DNA of 64,000 nucleotides from Limnoperna fortunei (GCA_944474755.1 OX104119.1:992001-1056000), one strand, 5' to 3'; positions 37,652 through 49,385 are shown, counted from the first letter of the stretch. Notes: generated from the sequence alone by a model not told the origin. Numbers and translations are program-made.

Positions 37652-38510
37652 CTATATAAGTAAAAAATATTTCTTCAACTTAACATTTGATATATTCATT
37701 ACATGTTTTGTGTTCCAATCTTTTTTGTTCCTGTTCCTAATTTGTTTCAGATCCACAACATTACCGAGATAACATGTTTAAATATATAGTTTTGACAAAC
37801 GTTAGGTTTAACATAATAACCTCTAACAGTTACACAATTCCAGAGTATATTTAACCATTACATTGTAACCATGGTTAGAAATCATTATAGAAGCATTTCA
37901 TGTTTTTCAGGTGTAAACAGTGGTTAAAGAACAACTATCTATAATATATCAGAAAAAGTTAACAATGGCTGTGCATCTTTATGCAGACTTGAACAATTAA
38001 CCGCCTGTGTGTATAATTTACTTTATTTATACATACAATATTTGTTTATTTATCTTGGGAACATTAACCGGTATACTTATGTAGGATAGGAAAAGCTATT
38101 CTTCCCTTAATTTCTAAAACAACATTGCCTGACAACGTTCTTGTGTCCTGTGTTCTGTTTTACTGATGTTGGTTTATGGAAGAAAAGGTACTTTCATGTG
38201 CTTTTGGAAAATCAATGTGATCTTGTACTCATGATAGAAATATCTATCACTTGTGGCAGATCAACTGGTCTTTCAAAAAAAACATGTGTAAGTACCTATT
38301 ATACTAGTTTTTACATGTCATTACATGTTCAATTTATGCTTCTGACATGTGAACATGACATAACATGTAAAACTATAGGAAAAAGTGTTTCTAGAATGTT
38401 GTTTACACAAAGATAATTTGGTTGGAGTTACATGTCTATGCGTCTGTCAGAACTTAAAGCCTTATATATGACAAATAAGTCAAAACAGGACAAATGTTGA
38501 AAGATCTTAC

Positions 38511-38724
38511 CTTTTTAGGAAACAAAAGTTCCATTTGTGTTGGTCTCAGCCATTTCTTTTCTAAAAGCCCATTCAATTTAGTCTTATTTTTTTGTTAGTA
38601 TTGTAGCCAAACTTTTAGGAGGGAAGTAATTGTCAAACATTTTCTTGACAGCTTGAGGTGCAACACAATACACTAGTTTGATTATTCGGATAAAATTATC
38701 CTCCATCTCTTCTATTGCCATGTC
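38511..38724 (-). CDS. DZIP3-like HEPN domain, N-terminal exon, frame disturbed at A-runs
   Basis: Acceptor: long T-tract, then CATTACTAG. Donor: AAAAAG|GTAAGA. The translation opens DMAIEEMEDNFIRIIKLVYC followed by VAPQAVKKMFDNYFPPKSL. It then continues in the +1 frame as NKTKLNGLLEKKWLRPTQME and LLFP. This is the first helix pair of the DZIP3/hRUL138-like HEPN family (xxFxRIxxLxxxVAPxAVRxxFDxxFPPxxL...LLFP). The frame switches at an A7 run (38587-38593), where one A fewer would be in frame. The end phase also misses the next exon by one unless the A5 run (38512-38516) had one more A. The net exon length (3n+1) fits phase 0 in and phase 1 out. The start phase (0) matches the COR donor at 48158, so this may be the C-terminal continuation of the ROCO gene. 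Confidence 0.7.
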
Positions 38725-38942
38725 CTAGTAATGAAAAAAAAATTAAAATCAACATTTTGTAAATCCTAATTATATGAAATGTAAATATGAGAGTTTTAAT
38801 ACACCATTTGATTTGGTGCTGTTGTGTTTTGTAAAAAAATAAGAAATAAATATATACTCAATACAAAATCTGATATGCTTATATTTGATGTTAAATCAAT
38901 GTTCACTAATGATACTTTATACTGTAAGTATTTAGCATTCAG

Positions 38943-39905
38943 ACCTAGAGCCTCCCAGGAGCTTGTATCGCTCACCTGCATCTGAAATCAAGAAACTATT
39001 TCTTACCCAGGTTTTCTTTCCTATAAGGAATTCTCCATCACTTCTGTAAAAATCATTAATTTTGACCCTTTAAGGGGAATAACTCCTCTAAAGAGGAGCT
39101 TTTAATGCTAATTAAGGAGGTTCCCATAGACAAAAATAGGGCATCTAATGGGACATTAAATGATACCCCGCCACGATATTCATCAATAGTTAAATATACA
39201 TCCACTATATACTAGTATATAGAGACAGAAAGAAATAAGTTAACTTTCATACTGACCAGAGAATTTCATTATTGCCAAATTTGAAAATTTATAAAGTGGC
39301 AAAACTTCAATAATATTTTTCGGATCATCCTGAAAATTGAACTTGACCTGTATTTTAACGTACTCAACAGCTGTGCAAAATATCATTCTAATCCCTTGAG
39401 GCGTTTTCAAGTTATCATCTGGAAACCTTCGGGGGAGGGACGGACGGACAGCACCGACAAAACTGAGGGTATAACATAATACCGCGCAACTTCGTGTAGC
39501 GGGTAAAAAACAATTCAGCAAAGCTAACTTTTTCTCTAGTTCTAATATTTTTCAAGATTTTGAGGAAAACATCATCAATTTCGACAATTAAAGGGCATTA
39601 ACTACTACAAGGAGTCAAAAGACAACTTCAACATGTGTTTTGTAGAGCTTTTGATGCTGAAGAAGGAGGTCTCTTCGGTTTTCCTGTATCTATTATACTT
39701 TTTGAACTGTAAGGCAAAAACTATATTTTGACACCCCCCCCCCCCGGTTCTATTTTTAGCCAAGGCGGCCATGTTGGTTGATCTGAGGCAATGAATTGTG
39801 CAAACTTGGTAGAGGACATTGTATAGATTTTTATAGAAAAGGTAACGCCGGCGACTAACGACGATGGACGCCAAGTGATGGCAATAGCTCAAATGACCCA
39901 TTGGA
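38943..39905 (+). repeat. GCTCACCTGA-family repeat with nested older repeat
   Basis: Starts CTAGAGCCTCCCAGGAGCTT, CGCTCACCTGCA. Interrupted at about 39130-39510 by a unit with GATACCCCGCC and GGGACGGACGGACAG. It closes with GACGATGGACGCCAAGTGAT. A poly-C run lies at 39725. The frames in this region are repeat shadows. Confidence 0.6.
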
Positions 39906-40639
39906 ATAAAAATGTCAAATTATGTTTTAAACAGTTAAATGCGGCAGTTGAGAAGTTCTCTGTATCTTTTGTCACAATGTCACAATAGTCAAGTAGGCTT
40001 TTTGCTGTTTCTAGATTGTGATAGACTAAATGCTAGACTGAAAAAGCAAAATTCTGTTACAAATAAAACTGTTAAAAGGTGGCAATCAGCGTAAAAATAT
40101 TTATTAAAAGGGTCATTACAATTTTAAAATCTGAATTGGTAAATGTGAGGAATCATGAGTGTACCCTATTTAAGTTACAAGAAGACAAAATAAAATTTGA
40201 AAAATGTAAATAATGTATTAACATTTGGCAAGAGAAAATGGAATGGCATCAATTATTGTAAACAATATTTGATATTTTAACCCTTCAGCAGCAAAACTGG
40301 CATCTTAAAGAATGCATTTAAAGCCAGAAATCAGCTTAATTAATTGTCAAAATTAAATAAGCACAGCAATATATTTTGTAAACAACACAATATTATTAAT
40401 AATTTGATTTTTTCTATTATGCTTCATGACGTTTTAGATAGAGTCAATCGTTTGTGTTAACAGATTCAACGTTTTATTTGAGACTAACCACATGCATTTC
40501 AAATGTACAGTTATGCATGCAAAATGTAAAAGACAGTATTAAAAGAGAAACACATACAAGTGCCCTTCTAATTATGAAACTATTATAAATAACAGGGCGG
40601 TAAAGAAGTGACGACTAACCGGAATGGCAACAATTTTTA

Positions 40640-40977
40640 TACGAAATGTGTTTTGTAGAGCTTTTGATGCTGAAGAAGGTAGGTCAATTCGGTTTTCCTG
40701 TATCTGTTATACTTTTTGAACTATAAGCAAAAAACTGTATGTTGACCCCTCTGTTCTATTTTTAGCCATGGCGGCCATGTTGGTTGGTCTGAGGCCATGG
40801 TTTGGGCAAACTTGGTAGAGGGCATTTTACTGATGATGTATGCAAAGTTTCAAAGCAATCCCTTCAGTGGTTTTGGAGGCGAAGATTTTTGAAGAAAAGT
40901 TAACGACGACGACGGACGACGACGGACGCCAAGTGATGGCAATAGCTCACATGACCCTTCGGGTCAGGTGAGCTAAT
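40640..40977 (+). repeat. 3' end of a GCTCACCTGA-family repeat
   Basis: Contains GAGCTTTTGATGCTGAAGAA, GCGGCCATGTTGGTTGGTCT, (GACGAC)n and the end CTTCGGGTCAGGTGAGCTAA. Confidence 0.7.
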
Positions 40978-41143
40978 AAGAGATGGGTACCCCCAAGTGT
41001 AGCGAATGGAAACACAGACCCTACTATCAATGATGGAAGCATTATATACGGTATCCCCCATTTTCAATTGGGGCATAACATGTAACATACAATCTTATGT
41101 CTAAAAAATGCTTAAGGACCTTCTTAGAAACAGTGGTGTATAT

Positions 41144-41190
41144 ACAGTCGAACCTCGTTGTCTCGAACTTGGTTGACTCGATACCTGTAT
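41144..41190 (+). mobile_element. Possible pogo/Tigger-like transposon terminus fragment
   Basis: TACAGTCGAACCTCGTTGTC followed by TCGAACTTGG resembles the terminal inverted repeat of pogo-type elements (CAGTnGAACCTCGnT...). Only one end is seen. Confidence 0.45.
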
Positions 41191-41301
41191 ATATAAAATC
41201 TAGAGGATTATGTAACGATACAATTGAAAATAAATTAATTAATAAAAAAATACACGTATATATATTATGTAAATGTCTCCCTATAAATATAAGTGATGAT
41301 A

Positions 41302-42222
41302 CCGTATAGCGGGTTATTTTAGCGGGTGTAAAATTTGGCGGTTTTTAGGTCAAAATGTATTGCAAAAAATTTGGTGGTTTTAATTTTGGCGAATGGGCAA
41401 AACCATAGAAAAAAATTAGGCAGTCTAGCAATCCAGGATAACATGTGTTTGTGTATTTTCCAATTGGAACGTAAGTAAACAAGGGACTACATAGGAAGGG
41501 GAAGGAAACAGGCTATATTTCATGTAAAAAGAAAGAAACTTTATTACGGATGGAAATTTATATACAGGCTGGCATTTATCTGTTTTTCCTCCATAAATAA
41601 TCTGACGAGGAAGAAATTCTCATTAAATAAAAACGATTTCATCCTGTTCAGGTGTTTAGTTTTCCAATGTTTTTAAAATATTTTTTTACAAATCTACCAA
41701 TTTTCTATAAGTTATAATTGATAATTTTAATTTTGTATACACAGGTAGAATCACGTTACATACCAATTTCATAATAATGACAGATTTATTAATTGTGTGG
41801 TTTGAGGTAGTGCTTATCAGCATGTTTATTTAACAGTTTAAATGACAGTTAATTGAGGTGTCAATTTGACAACTAGATCCCAATCAGGCCTTTGATCTTT
41901 AAACACAGGTAAAACAGATGAATAGATTTGTTGATTAGTCAAAATAATTTAAGACATTTTGCGCAGATATTGACCAATTTAGCCGTAGGACATTAATGAA
42001 TAATTTTATTAAATCTAACCTTTAATTAACACAATCTTAGGTAAAATACATGACAAATGACCATGTTATTGATTAAATTTACAATAACGATTGTCTACCA
42101 ATAACGATTGTTTACCAGAGTTTCTAAAATCATAAATTTTAGCGGTTTTTATTTTGGTGATTTCAGTTCAACCGCTAAAATACGCCAAAATTTGCACCCC
42201 GCTAAAATAACCCGCTTTACGG
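41302..42222. mobile_element. ~0.92-kb TIR DNA transposon, TA insertion site
   Basis: Ends: CCGTATAGCGGGTTATTTTA, then GCGGGTGTAAAATTTGGCGG; and, inverted, CCGTAAAGCGGGTTATTTTA, then GCGGGGTGCAAATTTTGGCG. Flanked by TA on each side (41300-41301 and 42223-42224). The sister copy at 59.77 kb lacks it and runs GTGATGACATCAGCTTC. No transposase frame, so it is non-autonomous. Confidence 0.88.
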
Positions 42223-42274
42223 TATAAGCTTCTAAAAGATTCAAATGTAAAATAATTTATTTCTGTAAATACTC

Positions 42275-42497
42275 AAGGGCTTAAGTTGCCGAGTGGTGAA
42301 GGTAGTATTCACCTTCTATTGATCGAATGCCTACCAGCACTTGTTTGAATCTTACTGCTGCCAAGGTGTGCTCAACTTCAATCTTGATTGACAATGATTA
42401 ACAGCCTCCTACAATTCTGCTTCCTCCTCCAATAAAAACAGGACACCCCAATATAGTTGAAAAATTGCTGAAAGTGGCACTAAACACCATTAAAACA
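42275..42497 (+). mobile_element. Decayed tRNA-headed SINE
   Basis: TTGCCGAGTGGTGAAGGTAG, CTATTGATCGA, AATCTTGATTGACAATGATT, ATTGCTGAAAGTGGCACTAA. Clearly older than the copies with intact target duplications. It is present in both copies of duplication B, so it predates that event. Confidence 0.85.
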
Positions 42498-42499
42498 CA

Positions 42500-42647
42500 G
42501 GGATCTGTACAAATCGATTTACATGCGCTTTCGAATGATACTGGGTCGATTTTGTTTCAGCGAATCCCACATACACTAAAACAAAATCGACCCAGCATCA
42601 TTCAAAAGCGCAAATGGATTTTTTTTATAGATCCTGTTATTTAGGAC
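42500..42647. mobile_element. Hairpin MITE
   Basis: Arms: CAGGGATCTGTACAAATCGA and, inverted, CAGGATCTATAAAAAAAATC; inner arms CTGGGTCGATTTTGTTT / AAACAAAATCGACCCAG. A shorter relative sits at 60062-60170 in the sister copy. Confidence 0.8.
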
Positions 42648-43890
42648 TGTATGAGGCAACATATCTCTATAAACAGAATGCATGTAAACTAGTTTGTTTT
42701 AAATTTAAACAACGTGTTAATAGCTTATACTAAAAGACAAACTGCCACTGTAGCCGCAGATTTTAGTACCGGAAGTGGACAATAGGTGGCGTTTTTTAAA
42801 TTGGAAAGTCGTCAATTGTTCTTTGTTTCCACATATTAAAAAATGGATTTTTCATGTTTAGAATTGAGGGAGCTCCCACTACTTTTCCACTGTGCACTGC
42901 CAGCCCCCCCCCCCCCCCAATTTCACTTGTGAATAAATTTCAATGAATCCTGTAATTAAATGCCAAACTGATAAAACATAAGATGATACTCACTAGTGAG
43001 TATTTGTACACTTCAGCAGATGAAACTTATATTTTAATAACAGACAAACAGGTATTGTATATCCGAAAACCACACATTTTTAACTTTCAGCCTTGATATT
43101 TCCTCCTAAATGTTATGAATTGTGATACCTCATCTCATTACCTATCTTTTGATATATAGAAACCCATGGTTTTGCATAAAATTGAAAAGCTGTAGATCTG
43201 TGACGTTTTTTAAACTATGCTATATATGGGAGCCACCCTCCTCTTTTACTAAACAGGTCATAAATAACGTAAAAAAACATGCTAGCATAGAAAATCATTG
43301 CTATTTAAATGTATGCACAGATTAAAAGATCAAGAAAAAATGGCAAAAAAAAAGTACATAAAAACCAAGAAACAAAAGAATGTAAGGAGAGAAGAAACCA
43401 CTGTTTCAGCTTTATACACACAGATGCACCTTTTTATTCAACCCACATAATAATAATACATAATAAATAATACAATTTCTATAAAATTGCTTAAAATAAC
43501 ATGAGATGTTATTATTAATATTTTAACACATATTTTGAACTTTTCCACAGTAAGATGCAATGCGGCAAATGGCTGGATAAATGGCAAGGATAACTCCTAT
43601 TTTTAAGGAGACATAACTACAGACCATTTCTGTATTACCAATCGTCAGTTAAGTAATAAAGACATGTTTTCAATATTCTTTATGATTATTTGTCTATAAA
43701 TAATTTAATTACAAACTGTCAGTTTGGTTTCATGCTAAAACACTATGAGAAACTGTTTTAAATAGTTTAAAGGATTGGTGGCTCAAAAATATAGTCGAAG
43801 GAAAGTTGACAGGGGTATAATTTATAGACCTCAGTAAAGCCTTCGATACTGTCAACCAAATTGTACTATTACAAAAACTTAAAATATTTG

Positions 43891-44139
43891 TGGGACCTCG
43901 GTGGCCGAGTGGTTAAGGTAGTTCGTCTACTATTGATCATGTGGTCTTTCCACACTGCGGTCATGGTCTACTCAACTACATTCTTAACTGACAAGGACTG
44001 CCAGTGTTCCTACCAAAGGTCAGGTGTTTTTCTCCAGGCACTACGGCCTCCTCCCCCAATAAAAACTGGACGCCATTATATAGCTGGAAAAATGCTGAAT
44101 GGCGTTAGTTAAACACCATTCAAACAAACAAACAAACAC
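43891..44139 (+). mobile_element. tRNA-headed SINE with exact 11-bp target duplication
   Basis: Head GGTGGCCGAGTGGTTAAGG; the B-box region is deleted; 3' part AAAACTGGACGCCATTATAT and (CAAA)n. TAAAATATTTG at 43880-43890 and 44140-44150 flank it exactly. It splits the reverse transcriptase reading frame between KLKIFG and the next motif. Confidence 0.95.
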
Positions 44140-44317
44140 TAAAATATTTGGTATCAAGAGAAAATAGTTTGAAATGGTTTAAATCATATCTTTCACACAG
44201 ACAACAATGTGTGGGTTGGAATGGCATGTTATCAGAACCAAAAGACTTTGCCATAAGTTGTCCTCAAGGATTCATTCTTGAGCCATTGTTTTTTTATTTT
44301 AGTTGTTAATGATTATC

Positions 44318-44478
44318 CAGGGCCCAGCGCCATAAAACAAATTTTTGCTGAGAATTTTTTAATTCTCAATTTCATCCAATCAAATCTTTCCTTTTCCCTT
44401 GTTGTCATGGTAATTGAGTAAATTTTCGCGCTGAGCAAAATATTTTTACTCAGAAAGGTTTTATGGCGCCCAGGCCAG
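44318..44478. mobile_element. MITE with GGGCGCCATAAAAC ends, nested in the retrotransposon
   Basis: The left end is CAGGGCCCAGCGCCATAAAA. The right end, inverted, is CTGGCCTGGGCGCCATAAAA. It lies between the RT segment ending in VVNDY and the YGDD box. Confidence 0.8.
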
Positions 44479-44659
44479 ATTGTTCGCTTCATTCTCATGC
44501 ATCCTTATATGGTGACGATATATCACAAAATGTTATTAATAAATGCATAAATGAAAGTGAAAGAAAATATTATTATTTCTAAAATGGATGAATTGTAAAA
44601 AACTTACTATGAATCTTACAAGTGTCAGAAGTGATTTAAATATAGAATACAATTGTATC

Positions 44660-44845
44660 TGTGAGCTAATACAGGTACTCACTAGTGACACCCCCGCCAA
44701 AATGCATTCGATAAACAGGAAGTAAATGACCAAGGAGAATAAAATTGCTATACACCATATGATACTATAGGATAAAGCAATATGCAAAATATCAGGCTTC
44801 TGCATCCTATAGTTTCTTAGAAACCCGAGACAAATTTTGTTAAGG
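44660..44845 (+). repeat. Dispersed repeat (family of 13330-13660), nested in the retrotransposon
   Basis: GGAAGTAAATGACCAAGGAG, CACCATATGATACTATAGGA and GCATCCTATAGTTTCTTAGA. Confidence 0.65.
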
Positions 44846-45136
44846 ATAGAATCATAATAATAGGTTGACTATTTACAAGAAGCGTCTTAAAACTTTTTGT
44901 CTACAGCAGCTCTGTTTAAAAAGTATAAATCAGATATTTTTCCACATTTTAACTATTTTTGTACTTTAAGGTCAAAGGCTTAAAGTGCTGTAAATTAAAA
45001 TAAAATCCTTAAAATTACAGAAGAAAGCTGCACATATTATAGTTATATATTAAATGTACACAATATTATGACAGAATCAAACATTTTATCTAACCAGTTG
45101 AGATGGATGCCAATGTCTGATTACTTTATGTATAGA

Positions 45137-46770
45137 CTAGAGGCTCCCAGGAGCCTGTATCGCTCACCTGAACCTGAAACCAAACAACCCTTTTTTATAT
45201 AGAATTTTGTTCCTATAAGGAATTGACCAACACTTCTGAAGAAGTCATTAATTTTGACCTTTTAAGGGAAATAACTCATATAAGGAGGAGCTTTTGATGC
45301 TTAGGAGGGAGGTTCACTTGAAATTTGCTGTACCTGTTAAACTTTTTTAACTATCAGCCAAAAACTCCCCTGACCCCCCCTCCCTTTTATATTTTAAGCC
45401 AACGTAGCTATGTAGGTAGTCAGCTGTAATGATTTGCACAATTTTGGTAGAGGACATCCTAAAGATGATGTGTGCAATATTTCAAAGCAGTCCTTTCATT
45501 GGTTAAAGAGAGAAGATTTTTAAAAATCAATTAAAATTCATTAAAAAAATGTTCTAAGAGAATAATTCCTAAACGGTTAGGGGCCTTGGTGGCCGAGTGG
45601 TCAAGTTAGTTCGTCTACTATTGATCACGTGGTCTGTCAACACTGAGATTGCGGGTTCGATTCTCACTGCAGGCAGGGTGTACTCGACTCCAATCTTAAT
45701 TGACAAGGATTGCCAGTTTTCCAACCGCAGGTCGGGGGTTTTCTCCGGGTACTCGGCTTCCTCCCCCAATAAACACTGGACGCCATGATATAGCTGAAAA
45801 ATTGCTGAAAGTGGCGTTAAAACACCATTCAAACAAACAAAAACCTAAACGGTTAATCAGAAAATCTTGACCCTAAAGTCATTTTTGTAGCCCTCATAGA
45901 GCAGAACAATTATGCTAACTTTTTCTCCAGTTCTAAAAATTTTCAAGATTTTGTGGCAGAAATAGCAACTTCGACACAATGGAGTGTTTTGTAGAGCTTT
46001 CGATGCTGATGAAGGCTGGTCTCTTCAGTTTTCCTGTATCTGTCATACTTTTCGAAACTATAAGCCAAAAACTGCATTTTGACCCAACCTCCCACCCCGT
46101 TCTATTTTTAGCCATGGCAGCCATGTTGGTTAATCTGTGGCCATGGTTTGTGCAAACTTGGTTGAAGACATTTGACGGATAAAGTTTCAAAGCAGTACTT
46201 TCAGTGGTTTCAGAAGAGAAGATTTTTAAAAAATCAATTAAAACCGATTAAAAAAACAGTTCAAGTGGAATAACTCTTAAACAGTTTATCAGACAATCTT
46301 GACCCTATAGACATTTTTGTAGCTCTTATAGAGCAGAACAATCAAACACTGCTAACTTTTTCTCTAGTTCTAATAATTGTCAAGATTTTGAGGCAAAAAT
46401 GGCAAAAATCATCAATTCTGACAATTAAAGGGCAATAACTCCTACAAGGAGTCGTCATACGACTTTGACCCAAAGGAGGGTTTTGTAGAGCTTTTGATGC
46501 TGAAGAAGGAAGGTCTCTTCGGTTTTCCTGTATCTGTAATAATATTTTGACCCCCCTGTTCTATTTTTAGCCATGGCGACCAGGCATTTTTTTATGAACC
46601 AAAAATCCAAACGATAGTTTGGTAAAGGACATGCTAAGCAACAACCATACTAAGTTTGGTTGCATTCTGTCAAGTGGTTTCAGAGAAGAAGATTTTTGAA
46701 AAGTTGAACGGACAGACGACGGACGGACGCCAAGTGACGGCAATAGCTCACACGGTCAGGTGAGCTAAAA
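45137..46770 (+). repeat. Full GCTCACCTGA-family repeat inserted in the retrotransposon
   Basis: Starts CTAGAGGCTCCCAGGAGCCT, GTATCGCTCACCTGA and ends ACGGACGCCAAGTGACGG, GGTCAGGTGAGCTAAAA. Three diverged internal units carry GAGCTTTTGATGCT and GCAGCCATGTTGG. A SINE is nested at 45580. It interrupts the RT sequence after MSDYFMYR. Confidence 0.8.
45580..45843 (+). mobile_element. tRNA-headed SINE, full length, exact 12-bp target duplication
   Basis: Head GGTGGCCGAGTGGTCAAG, B box GGTTCGATTCT, tail GCTGAAAGTGGCGTTAAAAC and CAAACAAACAAAAA. CCTAAACGGTTA occurs at 45568-45579 and again at 45844-45855. Confidence 0.96.
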
Positions 46771-47637
46771 AGCAATTTGAGTAATAGTATTAAAACATTA
46801 AACCAGTTAAGGTGTCATCCATAATTGTGAACCATTTTCATAAGTGTGCAAACCGCACACTTGAGGCAGGGGGTTAAAAATTTCGACAGTTTTGTGTACA
46901 CTTTTTTTTATCTTCAGAAATTTTTCGTTTCAGTGGAGTTTGTTTTTTATATTAGTTTAATGGTTGATGTACACTTTTTGATGGGGGGGGGTGGGGGGTC
47001 TCAAAAAGTGTGCTTTTTGCACACTTGTGAAAATGGTTGACAATTATGGACGACCCTTAACCCCAGAATGTTTATATGTTTTTAAATATTAAATGTTAGT
47101 TCTATACACACTAGACGAAGTGAAAGTAATTCTATAATCGTTTCCAGAGCTCGAACTGAATATTAAAAACATTCTTTTGTCATCTAAGGCAGTTAATTAT
47201 GAAACTAATAACAACCAAATGTTAGAAATTGTTCAACACTGGAAAGTTTTAAAACCAGGTACTTAGAAAACTATTTTGCTGTGTCTAACATTGGTATATC
47301 AAGAAACTAAATATTGTTATTTTTGTATTATCTGCTTTATGCTATGTTATAAACTATGTAGTAAATTAGTATTTTTTAATTTATGCTATAAATTATGTAG
47401 ATAAATACAGGTCCATATTGTAGACTAGTCATTTGGACTGAATATGATGTTCTGTTTAAATAAAGGATATTATTATTGCCACATTAGATATGAAATAAAA
47501 TTTAAAAAGTGGTCCTTGCAATGATAATCTATACAAAGTATGTTTCTATTTAATCCATATATCTCTATAGCAGAAGAATTTGAATTTACATTTTGTCAAT
47601 ATAAGCATACATATTTGGTAAGATAAACAAAAATATA

Positions 47638-47900
47638 TTTGTTTGTTTAAATGGTGTTTAACGCCACTTTCAGCAATTTTTCAGCTAAATCATGGCGTCC
47701 AATTTTTATTGGGGGAGGAAGCTGGAGTACCCGGGGAAAACCCCCGACCTTCGGTAGGAAAACTGGCAATTCTTGTAAATTCAGATTGGAGTCAAGTACA
47801 CCCTGCCTGCAGTGAGAATCGAACCATAAATCTCAGAATTCACAAACCACGTGATCAATAGTAGACGAGCTACCTTCACCACTCGGCCACCGAGGCCCCA
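47638..47900 (-). mobile_element. tRNA-headed SINE, reverse orientation, exact 11-bp target duplication
   Basis: Reads as the reverse complement of the other full copies, with GAATCGAACC (B box) and CTCGGCCACCGAGGCCCC (head). ACAAAAATATA flanks it at 47627-47637 and 47901-47911. It lies only ~60 bp from the end of the COR reading frame and in the same direction as that gene. A 72-codon frame on the other strand is a shadow. Confidence 0.96.
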
Positions 47901-48157
47901 ACAAAAATATAATTAAGTGCACCATTTCAATATAATTATTGAGACTAGTTCAAATTTTAATTTTGACCCATTAAAATTTTTTTTATAGTATATGCCCACA
48001 AGTTAATAGTAACAGCTGCCAATACTGATGAAAAGGCCAACAATGGTTTCCAATTAGTTTCAAGAAAGTCTTTTTTAATTACTGACAAGAAAATGAAATG
48101 TGGATCTTTCATCAAATTGGAGAGAAAAATTATATGATTGAATATTGGATATTTTAC

Positions 48158-49385
48158 CTCTAAAGTCTCTCCAAACCAGGTCTGAAAGAAATCTTTGGTA
48201 CCATGCATTGAATTGTGTTCTTCACAGAAATATTCCTTGCGTTTTGTCTTGTAGATATCTATCAACTCTGTGTAGCTTTTCCGTCCAGCAGCAATGTGTA
48301 TGTCACCATCAGCACACTTGACTTTAACATCATAGGAAACCCTTCTAGGTTCATATTGGTATTTCACAGTGTTTATAACTGACTCCAATTCTTCCGACAT
48401 GGACTTACACTTTCCTTTCTCAAGTTTTGTCAATTGCCATATTTGCATTGCAATTGTGTTTTTAGAAAAACACAATAGAAATTTATTGGACTTATTATTA
48501 TCAAGATAGAACACTCCCATACCATGATACAAAGCTACTCGTCCAGATGATGATTCAGTACAAACAGAGTATTGTTTGATGTAATGACAAAGGATGTGTT
48601 TAAAAAAGTCAAAAGGCATAAAGTCAAACTGGATACACAACCATGGTGTGGGTGTACAGGAATCACTCGTTTCACTTAACACATCACAGATTTCATCCCA
48701 AGAGATTTGTTTGTTTACCATACATGGCATATAATAAGACTGTACAACTTGCTTCTGTCTATCTTCAGTAGAAACTGAAATCTTGGCAATTATATCAAAC
48801 ATTTCCATTACTTCTAATAAATGATCCTTGTGCTTGACAAAATTATGTTTTTGTTCTTGTTGTAAGTTTTATAATAAGGGATGGTTTAAGCTCTCCTGTT
48901 TCTTCTATTGTTTTCCATTCCTCTGTCAGCTTTACATCCTTATCATATTTATCAGGTAAAAAACATTTTAATGCATCTGCCAGCCATTTTGGATTGAGTA
49001 TAATATGGTCATTTAAACTTTCAAAGTATATGATGTTACCAATTTCATGATGATACTTTAGGTATAGGCTGACTTCATTTTGGTTTTTAATTGAAAATTC
49101 GGATGCAAAGTCGACCATATCAGACCAGGGTAATATGTTGACACCAGCTGCCCGAACAATATCTAATGTTTGTTGTAAGAGAATCCAGCTTAATGGTAAT
49201 CTTTCTCCAAACGTTTCTATATTCTTTCCATACTCTAAAAAAATAGATTCGCGTAAATTATCAAAGTCTTCATCTAATGGTAAAGTGTTTGAGACGTAGC
49301 AAATGCGTCGCAAATGAGGTTTTTTCACTTCATTATCCAGTACTGATGTTAGCTGTTTTTCAAACTCAATCTTTCTTTCACTCAA
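48158..49385 (-). CDS. Roc C-terminal end plus COR domain exon of a ROCO protein, with a one-base frameshift
   Basis: A large 1,228-nt exon encoding about 409 residues. It starts after TATTTATTTAAG with LSERKIEFEKQL, the last Roc helix, followed by the G5-like strand ICYVSNT. COR landmarks follow: LPLSWILLQQTL, then YLKYHHEIGNIIYF, HIILNPKWLADALKCFLPD and HLLEVMEMFDIIAK, and a winged-helix-like half with YMPCMVN and LCIQFDFMPFDFFKHIL. It ends TWFGETLE|GTAAAA. The frame breaks at 48867-48870, where an AAAA run has one base too many to join ...SLII to LQQEQKHNF. Both exon borders are phase 0, yet the length is 3n+1, which agrees with a one-base insertion. If the donor at 48158 is not used, the frame continues to a stop at 47957 and adds a hydrophobic tail (PLLAFSSVLAAVTINLWAYT). 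This could be a sequencing error or a pseudogene. Confidence 0.85.

Larger units (their letters stand above)
41237..42735 (+). repeat. Local duplication B, copy 1 (interrupted)
   Basis: Pairs with 59740-60255. Order in both: CTCCCTATAAATATAAGTGA, GCTTCTAAAAGATTCAAA, a decayed SINE, a hairpin MITE and AATGCATGTAAACTAGTTT. This copy is longer because of the transposon at 41302-42222. Confidence 0.85.
43744..47480 (+). pseudogene. Dead non-LTR retrotransposon (reverse transcriptase remnants)
   Basis: Fragments appear in the right order for a non-LTR reverse transcriptase. FIDLSKAFDTVNQIVLLQKL (43821 onward) is the motif with the first catalytic Asp. WFKSYLSHRQQCVGW and AISCPQGFILEPLFF follow after the first SINE. 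The YGDD box is at 44508-44519. A C-terminal part has LQKKAAHII and SNQLRWMPMSDYFMYR near 45009-45133. After a large insertion come IIVSRARTEY (about 47138-47170) and LESFKTRYLENYFAVS (about 47240-47288). AATAAAGGATATTATTATTG at about 47459-47478 looks like the 3' end. Stops and frame changes occur throughout, and it lies in the large COR-HEPN intron in antisense. The clade is uncertain (Jockey/CR1/RTE-like). Confidence 0.85.

Noticed and set aside
37800..38480. Plus-strand 91-codon frame at 38141-38416
   Set aside because: It is intronic relative to the minus-strand HEPN exons, with no domain and no repeat or splice support.
43861..44112. Plus-strand 83-codon frame
   Set aside because: It spans the junction of the RT remnant and the SINE, and is produced by the insertion.
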